A stretch of DNA of 64,000 nt, taken from the NCBI GenBank assembly GCA_947625775.1, contig CANQPM010000003.1, positions 1 to 64,000 on the forward strand, in the 5' to 3' direction. Of this stretch, positions 43,813 through 51,753 are shown piece by piece (the first letter of the stretch is position 1; every line of letters begins with the position of its first letter). This DNA is from an uncultured Lachnospiraceae bacterium (GTDB lineage: Bacteria > Bacillota > Clostridia > Lachnospirales > Lachnospiraceae). Made by a program: the position numbers and the translations under genes. The notes beneath the pieces were generated by a model that had not been told where the DNA came from, ran no database searches, and saw only the letters and a program-made list of their open reading frames with translations.

Positions 43813-43892
43813 ATGGTGATTTGAGCCTTTTCAGAACGGAATATATGCGCCGCTGCGGGTGCAAAGGCACATTAGAAACGGAGAAGATTACA

Positions 43893-44771
43893 ATGATAAA
43901 AAGTATGACAGGCTTCGGCAGATGCGAGACGGCGGAGGGCAGCAGGAAATTTACGGTTGAGATGAAATCCGTCAATCACAGATACCTTGATGTCAGCATT
44001 AAAATGCCTAAAAAGCTGAATTATTTTGAGAGCTCCATAAGGGCGGAGCTGAAAAATTATATCCAGCGCGGAAAAATAGATGTTTTTATCACATATGAGG
44101 ATTTTACGGAAAACAACGTATGCATCAAGTACAATAAGGAAATAGCCGCGGAATACCTCAAATATCTGAAACAGATGGCTGATGAGTTCGGACTTGACAA
44201 TGATGTCAGGGTATCAACTCTGTCAAGATATCCCGAGGTATTTTCAATGGAGGAGCAGGCATCGGATGATGAGGAAATCTGGAAGCTTCTTGCAAAGACG
44301 ATAAAGGGCGCAGCCGAGGGCTTTGTCGAGACGCGCATCAAGGAAGGACAGAACCTTGCTGACGACCTTATAGCCAAGCTTGACGGTATGCTTGAGCATG
44401 TGGATTATATAGAAAAACGTTCGCCGCAGATTATAGAAGAATATCGCGCGAAGCTTCTTGAAAGAGTAAAGGAAATACTGAATGACGCGCCAGTGGACGA
44501 GGCAAGGCTCCTTACTGAGGTGACGATATACGCTGACAAGGTATGCGTTGACGAGGAGGTAGTGCGCCTTAAAAGCCATATAGAAAGCATGAAACAGTCG
44601 CTTATAGAAGGCGGCAGCATTGGGCGCAAGCTTGACTTCATCGCGCAGGAGATGAACAGGGAGGCAAACACTATTCTTTCCAAGGTAAACGATATAGAAC
44701 TGTCAAACCGCGGCATTGAGCTGAAAACAGAAATAGAAAAGGTGCGCGAGCAGATTCAGAATATCGAGTAA
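43893..44771 (+). CDS. yicC: YicC-family endoribonuclease
   Basis: 292 residues from ATG 43893 with GGAG ten bases upstream; a longer in-frame start falls within the leader hairpins. Family features: MIKSMTGFGRCE, VEMKSVNHRYLDVSIKMP at the N-terminus and LDFIAQEMNREANTILSKVN at the C-terminus (DUF1732). YicC-type proteins cut RNA endonucleolytically. First gene of the yicC-remA-rpoZ-rimO-pgsA unit. Confidence 0.94.
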   Translation: MIKSMTGFGRCETAEGSRKFTVEMKSVNHRYLDVSIKMPKKLNYFESSIRAELKNYIQRGKIDVFITYEDFTENNVCIKYNKEIAAEYLKYLKQMADEFGLDNDVRVSTLSRYPEVFSMEEQASDDEEIWKLLAKTIKGAAEGFVETRIKEGQNLADDLIAKLDGMLEHVDYIEKRSPQIIEEYRAKLLERVKEILNDAPVDEARLLTEVTIYADKVCVDEEVVRLKSHIESMKQSLIEGGSIGRKLDFIAQEMNREANTILSKVNDIELSNRGIELKTEIEKVREQIQNIE

Positions 44772-44837
44772 ACAAAAAACTGCAGTTTCAATACAATTAA
44801 TATAAGTGCCTGCTAGAGCGGGCGGATGGGAGTTAAT

Positions 44838-45098
44838 GTGGATAAGCTTATTCACATAGGTTTTGGAAATATAGTAAATACCGCGAAAATTATCGCAATA
44901 GTAAGCCCCGACTCCGCGCCCATAAAGCGCATGGTGCAGAAAGCAAAGGAGACAGGCACGGTGATAGACGCGACACAGGGAAGAAAGACTAAATCCGTGC
45001 TCGTGATGGAAAGCAGCCAGATAGTGCTTTCCGCGCTCATGCCAGAGACGATAGCGGGAAGGGCAGCGGGGGAAATCGCGGAGAACAATCAGGAATAA
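44838..45098 (+). CDS. remA: RemA/DUF370 DNA-binding regulator
   Basis: 86 residues if GTG 44838 is used, supported by GGGAG at six bases and by the Bacillus protein beginning similarly close to IGFGNI; ATG 44826 is the alternative. Sequence IHIGFGNIVNTAKIIAIV, SPDSAPIKRMVQKA, GRKTKSVLVMESSQIVLSA is typical. In Bacillus RemA activates biofilm matrix genes. It follows yicC as usual. Confidence 0.93.
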   Translation: MDKLIHIGFGNIVNTAKIIAIVSPDSAPIKRMVQKAKETGTVIDATQGRKTKSVLVMESSQIVLSALMPETIAGRAAGEIAENNQE

Positions 45099-45134
45099 AT
45101 AATCGTAAATAATATGAAAGCGAGGATATAAAAT

Positions 45135-45365
45135 ATGTTGCATCCGTCTTACACAGATTTAATGAAGGTAGTAAACAGCGACGTAGAGCAGGGTGACACG
45201 CCTGTCGTAAACAGTCGTTACTCAATCGTTATGGCTACCGCGAAAAGAGCCAGACAGATTATCGGGGGCGAGGAGCCGCTTGTGGACACAAAGCAGACAA
45301 AGGCGCTTTCCATTGCCATAGAGGAGCTTAATCAGGGCAAGATAAAGATTATGCCCGAGGAATAA
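45135..45365 (+). CDS. rpoZ: RNA polymerase omega subunit
   Basis: 76 residues: MLHPSYTDLMKVVNSDV, SRYSIVMATAKRARQI, KQTKALSIAIEELNQGKI. Omega helps fold the beta-prime subunit. It begins only 37 bases after remA; the guanylate kinase gene that usually lies between them is absent. Confidence 0.93.
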   Translation: MLHPSYTDLMKVVNSDVEQGDTPVVNSRYSIVMATAKRARQIIGGEEPLVDTKQTKALSIAIEELNQGKIKIMPEE

Positions 45366-45384
45366 CAAAAGAAAGAAAAAGTTT

Positions 45385-46722
45385 ATGAAAATTTTATTTA
45401 TTTCCCTCGGCTGCGACAAAAACCTTGTCGACAGCGAGAAGATGATTGGCATGCTTGTTGAAAAAGGCTATTCCATAACAGACGACGAGGAGGAAGCCGA
45501 TGCCGTAGTAGTGAACACCTGCTGCTTTATAAACGATGCCAAGGAGGAAAGCATAAATACGCTGCTCGAGATGGCAGAGCTTAGGAAAAACGGCAGCATT
45601 AAAGCGCTTGTGGCGGCGGGATGCCTTGCACAGCGTTACAAAGATGAGATACAGAAGGAAATACCAGAGGTTGACGCGGTAATAGGCACTACAGCGGCAG
45701 ATGCCGTCATAGAAGCGTTGGAGAGGGCGCTTTCGGGCGAGGGCGGCAGATATCTTTACGATATAAACCGAATGCCTGATTTTGGCGGCAGGAGAATAGT
45801 CACCACGGGCGGTCATTATGCATATCTGAAAATTGCCGAGGGGTGCGATAAGCGCTGCACATACTGCATTATACCAAAGGTAAGAGGAAGTTACAGAAGC
45901 ATACCGATGGAGGAGCTCATAAAAGAGGCACAAACGCTTGCGGAACAGGGAGTCCGCGAGCTTATTTTAGTGGCGCAGGAAACCACCGTCTACGGAGTTG
46001 ACATATACGGCAGAAAGGCGCTTTCGGAGCTTCTTCACAAATTATGTGAAATCGAGGGCTTGCACTGGATAAGGCTTTTATACTGTTATCCCGAGGAAAT
46101 CACGGACGAGCTTATAAATACCATAAAAAACGAGAAAAAAATTTGCAGCTATCTTGACATACCCATACAGCATGCGTCAGACAGGATTTTGAAGCTTATG
46201 GGCAGGCGCACTGACAAGAAGGAGCTTACGGAGATTGTGGCAAAGCTCAGGCGGGAAATACCCGATATATGTCTGAGGACTACGCTGATTACAGGCTTTC
46301 CTTCTGAAACAGATGAGGAACACGAGGAGCTTATGGCGTTTGTTGATGAGATGGAGTTTGACAGGCTGGGAGTGTTTACGTATTCCCCAGAGGAGGATAC
46401 ACCCGCGGCGCTTTTTGATGGGCAGATAGATGAGCAGGTCAAGCAGAAACGCCAGTCTGAGCTTATGGAGCTCCAGCAGGAGATAGCCTTTGACAATGCT
46501 GAAAAGATGACGGGCAGGACTCTCGAGGTGATGATAGAGGGCAGTATTCCAGAGGATAACGTGTATGTGGCGCGATGCTACAAGGACGCTCCGAATGTTG
46601 ACGGCTTGGTGTTTGTGAAGTCGGACAGGGAATTGATGACGGGCGATTTTGCCAGTGTGAGGATAACGGGCTCATACGAATACGATTTGATGGGAGATAT
46701 AACAGATGAATTTACCGAATAA
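45385..46722 (+). CDS. rimO: Ribosomal protein S12 methylthiotransferase RimO
   Basis: 445 residues. UPF0004 domain cysteines (SLGCDKNLVDSE, NTCCFI, AAGCLAQRY), radical-SAM motif CDKRCTYC, and a C-terminal TRAM domain (TGRTLEVMIEGS). The CDKNLVDSE start distinguishes RimO from MiaB. It adds a methylthio group to an Asp of S12. It overlaps pgsA by 17 bases. Confidence 0.95.
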   Translation: MKILFISLGCDKNLVDSEKMIGMLVEKGYSITDDEEEADAVVVNTCCFINDAKEESINTLLEMAELRKNGSIKALVAAGCLAQRYKDEIQKEIPEVDAVIGTTAADAVIEALERALSGEGGRYLYDINRMPDFGGRRIVTTGGHYAYLKIAEGCDKRCTYCIIPKVRGSYRSIPMEELIKEAQTLAEQGVRELILVAQETTVYGVDIYGRKALSELLHKLCEIEGLHWIRLLYCYPEEITDELINTIKNEKKICSYLDIPIQHASDRILKLMGRRTDKKELTEIVAKLRREIPDICLRTTLITGFPSETDEEHEELMAFVDEMEFDRLGVFTYSPEEDTPAALFDGQIDEQVKQKRQSELMELQQEIAFDNAEKMTGRTLEVMIEGSIPEDNVYVARCYKDAPNVDGLVFVKSDRELMTGDFASVRITGSYEYDLMGDITDEFTE

Positions 46723-47281
46723 GCTTACTGTTTTCAGGGTGATATTGATAGTGCCGTTTGTGCTGCTTATGCTGGGCGGCTGCAATGAGTGGCAATGGTT
46801 TAGGGCGGTTTTTGGCGGCATTATGGAATATGTCGATTATATCGCTCTTGCCATTTTTATTATTGCAAGCCTTACAGATATGCTGGACGGAAAGATTGCC
46901 AGAAAGTACAATCTGGTAACTAACTTCGGCAAGTTTATGGACCCGCTTGCGGATAAGCTCCTTGTGTGTTCGGCGCTTATCTGCCTTATAGAGATGGATA
47001 GAATACCCGCGTGGATTGTAATTATAATCATAAGCCGCGAGTTTATTATCAGCGGTTTCAGGCTGATAGCGGCGGACAATGACATCGTGATAGCAGCAAG
47101 CTACTGGGGCAAATTCAAGACTGTTTTCCAGATGGTTATGGTGTGCCTTATGATAGCTGATATTGAGGCGCTCAGTGTTCTCACGCAGATAGTTATGTGG
47201 GCTGCCGTTGTGCTTACTGTGGTGTCGCTTGTTGATTATATTGCGAAGAATAAGGATGTCATAAAAGATGGAGTGAAATAA
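46706..47281 (+). CDS. pgsA: CDP-diacylglycerol-glycerol-3-phosphate 3-phosphatidyltransferase
   Basis: 191 residues with four to six membrane helices. The CDP-alcohol phosphotransferase motif DMLDGKIARKYNLVTNFGKF and MDPLADK carries all conserved Asp, Gly and Arg positions. It makes phosphatidylglycerol phosphate, the precursor of phosphatidylglycerol and hence of lipoteichoic acid. Last gene of the yicC operon. A lipoprotein gene converges on it with a 13-base gap and no terminator. Confidence 0.94.
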   Translation: MNLPNKLTVFRVILIVPFVLLMLGGCNEWQWFRAVFGGIMEYVDYIALAIFIIASLTDMLDGKIARKYNLVTNFGKFMDPLADKLLVCSALICLIEMDRIPAWIVIIIISREFIISGFRLIAADNDIVIAASYWGKFKTVFQMVMVCLMIADIEALSVLTQIVMWAAVVLTVVSLVDYIAKNKDVIKDGVK

Positions 47282-47294
47282 AAATGGCGCTGCT

Positions 47295-47852
47295 TTATTT
47301 GCTCGGCAAGGCGATCGTATCTGTTTCCGTACCATCATCATGCGCAATGGTTACATCCAACTTTGTGTAATTGTCACAAAACGCCAAATCATAAATATAC
47401 GAATCTTCCGCAAGGTTATATGTTTTGATGATGTTCCCGTCATATGTATGGATTTCCGACCAGAATGAATACACTGCGGTAGTTATATCATCGCTGTGCC
47501 ATATCAGATTGTTTCCTAGGATATCCTCATCAAAGGACTCGCTGTCCGTATCAAAAATACAATAAACGCCATTCTTCGGTCCGACATGGCACTCAATAAC
47601 GATTTTTTTCCCTACAGGAATTGCAGATAAAATGCTATTTATTGATTGATTCCGAGAGGAAACATCGTAGTCATGAGTTCCATAATGGAATACAGTTCCT
47701 TCAAAAGAAAAACTTGCCTGTTCTGAAGTTTGCAGGCTGCCGCTCTGTTCGTTCGTAGATGTTCTCTCTTGCAAATTCTGCCCCTGTCCGCACGAAGAAA
47801 GCAATAATACACACATGAGCAATACTACCGGAATTAAAATTTTCTTTTTCAT
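47295..47852 (-). CDS. Hypothetical lipoprotein
   Basis: 185 residues from the ATG at 47852, which has a GGAGGTATC site; an in-frame ATG five codons upstream lacks one. The signal ends in a lipobox LLLSSC, so the mature protein is tethered to the membrane. After a Ser/Gln/Glu-rich linker there is a beta-rich domain of about 130 residues with no family I recognise; the VIECHVGPKNGVYCIFD and SEIHTYDGNIIKTY stretches are typical of it. Codon use resembles the rest of the island rather than pgsA. Confidence 0.7.
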   Translation of the reverse strand: MKKKILIPVVLLMCVLLLSSCGQGQNLQERTSTNEQSGSLQTSEQASFSFEGTVFHYGTHDYDVSSRNQSINSILSAIPVGKKIVIECHVGPKNGVYCIFDTDSESFDEDILGNNLIWHSDDITTAVYSFWSEIHTYDGNIIKTYNLAEDSYIYDLAFCDNYTKLDVTIAHDDGTETDTIALPSK

Positions 47853-47986
47853 ACCGGATACCTCCACAAATCAGTTTATTGAATTGTTCAACTCTGATAT
47901 TTTACCACAAACACACACATAATTCCAATAAATTTTCCTTAATCTTTTTTCGCTATAAATTTAAAAAAAATTTTATTGTAAAAGCG

Positions 47987-48026
47987 GCGGAACATGGCAT
48001 GATGTGCTGTGTTCCGCTGTTTTTTA
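47987..48026 (+). terminator. Plus-strand terminator upstream of the LytTR system
   Basis: GCGGAACA (47987-47994) pairs with TGTTCCGC (48010-48017), then TGTTTTTT. No plus-strand gene lies directly before it, so it may be a relic of a deleted gene or insulate the LytTR promoter. The rest of the 357-base gap holds the LytTR site and promoter. Confidence 0.6.
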
Positions 48027-48058
48027 ATTTGCGGTCACATATACACTTCATCATTTTT

Positions 48059-48122
48059 TTCACAACAAAATAAGGTCTGTTTACAACATGGAAAATCAAT
48101 CAAGGATGTATTAAAATATAAT
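48059..48122 (+). promoter_or_regulatory. LytTR direct-repeat site A with promoter of the response-regulator gene
   Basis: TTCACAACA (48059-48067) and TTTACAACA (48080-48088) are separated by exactly 12 bases, the 9-12-9 layout of LytTR-domain binding sites. TATAAT follows at 48117-48122 without a good -35, as expected for an activated promoter. The response-regulator start is at 48210. Confidence 0.7.
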
Positions 48123-48209
48123 TTAGAAGAAAAAGACGATTTGAGTCGATCCGGAGTCATCGCCTGCGTGGGTGTTTTAAGGTTAAGAGAAGATCGAGGA
48201 GGTGAATAT

Positions 48210-48983
48210 ATGGAAGTTTTTCGTATGCAGACAGGTACGGACAAATCAATAGCACAGGAGACTGCCTATATAGCGATTTGTGATGATGAGCCGTTTATAC
48301 GGGACAGCCTGAAGGAAAAAGTAGAGAAAGCTTTTCCGCAGGCTCGTACAGAGCTGTTTTCTTCCGGCGGCGAGCTTTTGGCGAGCGGCATACAGCCGGA
48401 TATTTTGTTTTTGGACATACAGATGCCAAAGATGGATGGAATGGAAGTGGCAAGGCTTTTTAGAAAGCAGAATAAAGATACCCTCATTATTTTTGTCACA
48501 GCGCTGGAAGAATATGTTTTTCAGGCGTTTGACGTAGGGGCTTTCAATTATCTGGTTAAGCCTTTTTCGGATGACAGGTTCTATGAGGTTTTTGAAAATG
48601 CGATGCGGGAAGTGGAAAACCGGAAAGCAGGCGGGAAAGAAAATGATGAAGACTATATGATGATACAGATGGGCGGAATCCACACAAAGATACGGCTCAA
48701 AGACATTGTATATGCGGAAGTGTTCAATCGGAAAGTCATCATACATACGGTAAACGGTGATACGGAATATTACGGCAAGCTGTCCGAATTGGAAGAAAAG
48801 GTGGGGGAGGACTTCTTCCGGTCACACAGGTCTTATCTGATTCATTTTAAGTATGTGATGAAATATGATGCTGTATCCATCACCATGAAAAACGGGACTG
48901 CATTGATTGCAAAACAGGTATATCCTGAATTTGTGAAACGATATTTTAAATATAATCAGAAGAAAGGCAGGGAAATCAGGTGA
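48210..48983 (+). CDS. LytTR-family response regulator
   Basis: 257 residues from ATG 48210 with GGAGGTG; longer in-frame readings run through the promoter. The receiver has ICDDEPFIRD, phospho-Asp in LFLDIQMPKMDG, VTALEEY and the Lys in YLVKPFSD. The C-terminal LytTR domain (about 150-250) has the characteristic IVYAEVFNRKVIIHT, FFRSHRSYLIHFKYV. The family binds paired 9-base repeats, and such pairs flank this gene set. The kinase gene overlaps it by four bases (GTGA). Confidence 0.92.
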   Translation: MEVFRMQTGTDKSIAQETAYIAICDDEPFIRDSLKEKVEKAFPQARTELFSSGGELLASGIQPDILFLDIQMPKMDGMEVARLFRKQNKDTLIIFVTALEEYVFQAFDVGAFNYLVKPFSDDRFYEVFENAMREVENRKAGGKENDEDYMMIQMGGIHTKIRLKDIVYAEVFNRKVIIHTVNGDTEYYGKLSELEEKVGEDFFRSHRSYLIHFKYVMKYDAVSITMKNGTALIAKQVYPEFVKRYFKYNQKKGREIR

Positions 48984-50320
48984 GTTCGGTTGAATTATGC
49001 TGGAACGTTACATCATATCTGTCTATTATTGTGCAGTTGATCATGGCGGGCGTTTGTCTTGGGATATTCGTAGCGCCTTATCTGCAGGAACGAAAGAAAG
49101 CGGTCAGCGTGGGAGCGGTTTATGCAGTGGTTATGACGGTTTTATATGTCATGCCGCCCCAGATAGACAATATCCTCGCATATTTTCTTGGCGCACTGGC
49201 GGCATTTTTTGTGATGTTCATGGAGGAGAGGCGGAATGTCAGTCAAAAGATATTCCTGTCGGTAACGTTCTTCTCGCTGCGCTCGTTATCACTTTCTATG
49301 GAAAGTATTCTTATGGTTTTTCTGCGTCGGTTTTGCATGAATCCGGAGTTTGCAGAAAAAGTGTGGCTACAATATGGATTGTATGCGGCAGGCAGGATTA
49401 TAGACATACTGCTTGGCTTTCTGTTCCTGTTCCTGTCTTTTTGGGAAGTAAACAGGGTTTATACGGACAAAAACAGACATATGGGAAAAAGCGAGCTATT
49501 GATGCTGATTGTCCCATCGCTGTCGGGAGTGGCTGGCAATGTGATTTTCAATTTTTATCAGGTAAAATTTGATATAAACGGCATTTATGATGTGATTTGC
49601 TTCCTGTATTATTTGATTTCCGTGGCAACGATCCTTGTCGTGATTATTGCGCTCCAAAACTGGAAAAGACTGCAGAACGAGCAGATGGGGCAGGAGCTTT
49701 TGGAAAGCCAGATAAGTGCGATTAAAACGCATATTGATGAAGTGGAGAAGCTGTATGGCGACATTCGTTCCCTGCGCCACGACGTGGGAAACCATATCCA
49801 GATGATCGAGCATCTGATGGCGGTGGGAAACAGCGCCGAGGCATCCGCCTATCTGGAAAGGCTGAAAGATGAATGGCAGGAGCTTACGCCTGAGATCCGG
49901 ACGGGAAATCCGGTCATGGACATGATCCTTTTGGAAAAGAAAAAAGAAGCCGAGGCGAGGGGCGTTCGGTTTGAATGTGATTTCCGCTATCCAAACGGAA
50001 CAGGGCTGGATGCTTTTGACGCCAGCGTTATCTTATACAATGCGCTGAATAACTGCATGGAGTCAGTAAATGGGGCAGAACCGTATATTAAAATCCATAC
50101 GTTTCAAAAGGACAGTGTTTTTATGCTGATGATTAGTAACAGCTTTACGGGAAGGCTTACGCATGGCTCTGATGGACTTCCGCTCACTACCAAAAAGGGC
50201 GGCGGACATGGAATTGGACTTAAAAACATACAGAGAGTGGCAAAGAAGTATATGGGGTACATATCTGTTGAACAGAGTGGAGATGAGGTCACTGTCGGCA
50301 TTATGCTTCAGATTCTTTAA
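48980..50320 (+). CDS. GHKL-type sensor histidine kinase (AgrC-like)
   Basis: 446 residues, GTG start overlapping the regulator stop. Six hydrophobic helices fill residues 1-220, followed by a coiled segment, the phospho-acceptor His in RSLRHDVGNHIQMIEHL, and a GHKL ATPase with NALNNCMESV and the GGGHGIGLKNI nucleotide loop. It should phosphorylate the adjacent LytTR regulator. AgrC-type kinases often sense peptides, but no propeptide or AgrB-like gene is visible here, so the signal is unknown. Frequent CGG, CCG and GGA codons contrast with the core genes. Confidence 0.9.
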   Translation: MSSVELCWNVTSYLSIIVQLIMAGVCLGIFVAPYLQERKKAVSVGAVYAVVMTVLYVMPPQIDNILAYFLGALAAFFVMFMEERRNVSQKIFLSVTFFSLRSLSLSMESILMVFLRRFCMNPEFAEKVWLQYGLYAAGRIIDILLGFLFLFLSFWEVNRVYTDKNRHMGKSELLMLIVPSLSGVAGNVIFNFYQVKFDINGIYDVICFLYYLISVATILVVIIALQNWKRLQNEQMGQELLESQISAIKTHIDEVEKLYGDIRSLRHDVGNHIQMIEHLMAVGNSAEASAYLERLKDEWQELTPEIRTGNPVMDMILLEKKKEAEARGVRFECDFRYPNGTGLDAFDASVILYNALNNCMESVNGAEPYIKIHTFQKDSVFMLMISNSFTGRLTHGSDGLPLTTKKGGGHGIGLKNIQRVAKKYMGYISVEQSGDEVTVGIMLQIL

Positions 50321-50324
50321 TGGC

Positions 50325-50386
50325 TTTACAACATAATAAGGGCGATTCACAACATGGCTATTGATTTCTGTAAATTTTCTTACGAT
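50325..50386 (+). promoter_or_regulatory. LytTR direct-repeat site B downstream of the kinase
   Basis: TTTACAACA (50325-50333) and TTCACAACA (50346-50354), again with a 12-base spacer, and with much of the spacer sequence (AATAAGG) shared with site A. A weak -10-like TACGAT lies at 50381. It faces the damaged genes starting at 50479. Confidence 0.7.
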
Positions 50387-50478
50387 AAACTTTACAGAAG
50401 GATGACATTACGGCAAATGGCAGCAATGGGAATACAGAAACGGATTTCAAATCAGTAAAATTCAAGGAGGACGAAACT

Positions 50479-50649
50479 ATGGCAATGGAGATTACAAACA
50501 ACTACAACGCATATGAGAATACCTATGCGGCACAAAAACAGCAGGAAACAGCAAAACAGAGAGCTGCTTCAAAACAGGAAGTATCGGAAATGACAGCTGC
50601 ACAGAAAAATTCCAATACAGAAAACAGCAAGGCAAGGGGAATTACCTGA
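50479..50649 (+). pseudogene. N-terminal fragment of a Lachnospiraceae-type protein (possibly DUF6033)
   Basis: An ATG behind CAAGGAGG opens a 56-codon ORF, MAMEITNNYNAYENTYAAQ followed by a Gln/Lys/Ser-rich stretch, then an abrupt TGA. The start resembles the N-terminus of longer DUF6033-type proteins (recalled, not searched). Its last codons overlap, in another frame, the remains of a nitrogenase-like protein, so the ORF is probably the left part of a deletion junction. Confidence 0.5.
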
Positions 50650-50765
50650 ACATAGCATGGCCAGTGCAGGATAAAGTAGTGCTGGATGACTTCTATGCAG
50701 GATACATTGGCGGCATTCGGCTGATCGAGGATATTTACACGGTCGCAGTACAGAGATTTAATTAG
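50634..50765 (+). pseudogene. C-terminal remnant of a nitrogenase component 1-like protein
   Basis: Frame from 50634 to TAG 50763-50765 encodes about 43 residues with no start codon of its own, including NIAWPVQDKVVLDDFY, AGYIGGIRLIEDIYTV. The YIGGIRLIEDIY ending is typical of NifD/NifK/NifE-type (nitrogenase component 1) C-termini. Everything upstream is lost; the frame fuses to the fragment before it. The NifX-like gene begins 14 bases later, as expected of a nitrogenase-like cluster. Confidence 0.65.
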
Positions 50766-50779
50766 CAGGAGGTTTTCCT

Positions 50780-51277
50780 ATGTTTTATAAGATAGCGGTC
50801 GCATCCTCGGATGGAATACAGATTGATGAAACCTTTGGCGCTGCAAAGAGATTTCTGATTTATGAAGTGGAGGACGGCGCATACAGAAGGCTGGAGGAAA
50901 GGGCGGCTGATGAGGACAAGACGGACCGCAGAGGCACACCGCAGGAATCCAGCTTTCAAAACGCCTGTAATGAAAAAAGCGCCTGCAGTGCAGAAAGCGC
51001 CTGTCACGCAGAAAGCGGGTGCGGAAACGGCACAGGAGGCGGATGCGGCGGCGCTGGGGAAGCGTCTGCAAAGGTGGAGCTTGTATCAGACTGCAGGTGC
51101 GTAGTCTGCAAAAAGATAGGATTTCACATACAAAAACAACTGGAGCGGAAGGCGATCTCGTCTTTTGATGTCACTTGTCCAGTGGAAGAAGCATTGGAAA
51201 AGATTTCCCATTATTTTACCAAAATGGATAACCATGAGTCTTTACGGGTGCAGAAGCCAGATACCCCGCAGGAATAA
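50780..51277 (+). CDS. Dinitrogenase iron-molybdenum cofactor-type (NifX/NifB-C-like) protein with Cys-rich insert
   Basis: 165 residues; AGGAGG precedes the ATG. The N-terminal strand and loop MFYKIAVASSDGIQIDETFG and the end SSFDVTCPVEEALEKISHYF match the Di-Nitro_FeMo-Co domain, which carries metal-cluster precursors. The family His after the first loop (usually HFG) is Thr here (TFG). The middle is replaced by a Cys-rich stretch with cysteines near 63, 69, 74, 81 and 89, plus CRCVVC near 104-109, giving eight possible cluster ligands. It follows the nitrogenase-like remnant, so its original client is gone or elsewhere. Confidence 0.8.
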   Translation: MFYKIAVASSDGIQIDETFGAAKRFLIYEVEDGAYRRLEERAADEDKTDRRGTPQESSFQNACNEKSACSAESACHAESGCGNGTGGGCGGAGEASAKVELVSDCRCVVCKKIGFHIQKQLERKAISSFDVTCPVEEALEKISHYFTKMDNHESLRVQKPDTPQE

Positions 51278-51283
51278 AGAAAG

Positions 51284-51303
51284 ACGGACGAAATTTTGTC
51301 TGT
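51284..51303 (+). promoter_or_regulatory. Candidate operator of the Rrf2 gene
   Basis: ACGGAC and GTCTGT form an imperfect inverted repeat with an 8-base spacer, directly before the AGGAGG site of the Rrf2 gene. Autoregulation is common for this family. No other support. Confidence 0.35.
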
Positions 51304-51315
51304 AAGGAGGTTCTT

Positions 51316-51753
51316 ATGAGGATATCAACAAGAGGTAAAAACGCAATCAATCTGATGCTGGATCTGGCGACGTATCATCAGGGAGAGCCGGTAAGACTCA
51401 AGGATATCGCAAAAAGGCAGGATGTATCTGAAAAATATTTGGAGCAGATTATTGCAGTGCTGCATAAGGCAGGTCTCGTAAAAAGCATCCGTGGTGCGCA
51501 CGGAGGATATGTCTTGGCTTATCCGCCGGAAAGATATACGGCAGGTCAGATATTAAAAGCGGTCGAGGGGGATCTGGCTCCGACGGATTGTGTCGGTGAA
51601 AACGGCTCAGAGTGCGAAAATAAAGGAACGTGCGTCAGCTACCGTTTATGGAAAAAACTGGACGAGGCGGTCAATGATGTACTGGAGGGTATTACTCTGG
51701 CGGATATGCTGGATTGGCAGAATGAGCTTCTGAGCGATCAATATATAATATAA
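51316..51753 (+). CDS. Rrf2-family iron-sulfur transcription regulator
   Basis: 145 residues. Winged helix (RLKDIAKRQDVSEKYLEQII) followed by RGAHGGYVLAYPPERYTAGQIL, and three cysteines in CVGENGSECENKGTC (spacing C-x7-C-x5-C), the ligands of an IscR/NsrR-type cluster. It may sense iron-sulfur status or nitric oxide. TAAGGAGG precedes the ATG. Its place after a cofactor-carrier gene suggests it controlled the lost nitrogenase-like locus. Confidence 0.88.
   Translation: MRISTRGKNAINLMLDLATYHQGEPVRLKDIAKRQDVSEKYLEQIIAVLHKAGLVKSIRGAHGGYVLAYPPERYTAGQILKAVEGDLAPTDCVGENGSECENKGTCVSYRLWKKLDEAVNDVLEGITLADMLDWQNELLSDQYII

Noticed and set aside
48009-48209. Longer N-terminus for the LytTR regulator
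   Set aside because: The reading frame runs through the terminator, LytTR site and promoter; GGAGGTG before ATG 48210 marks the real start.
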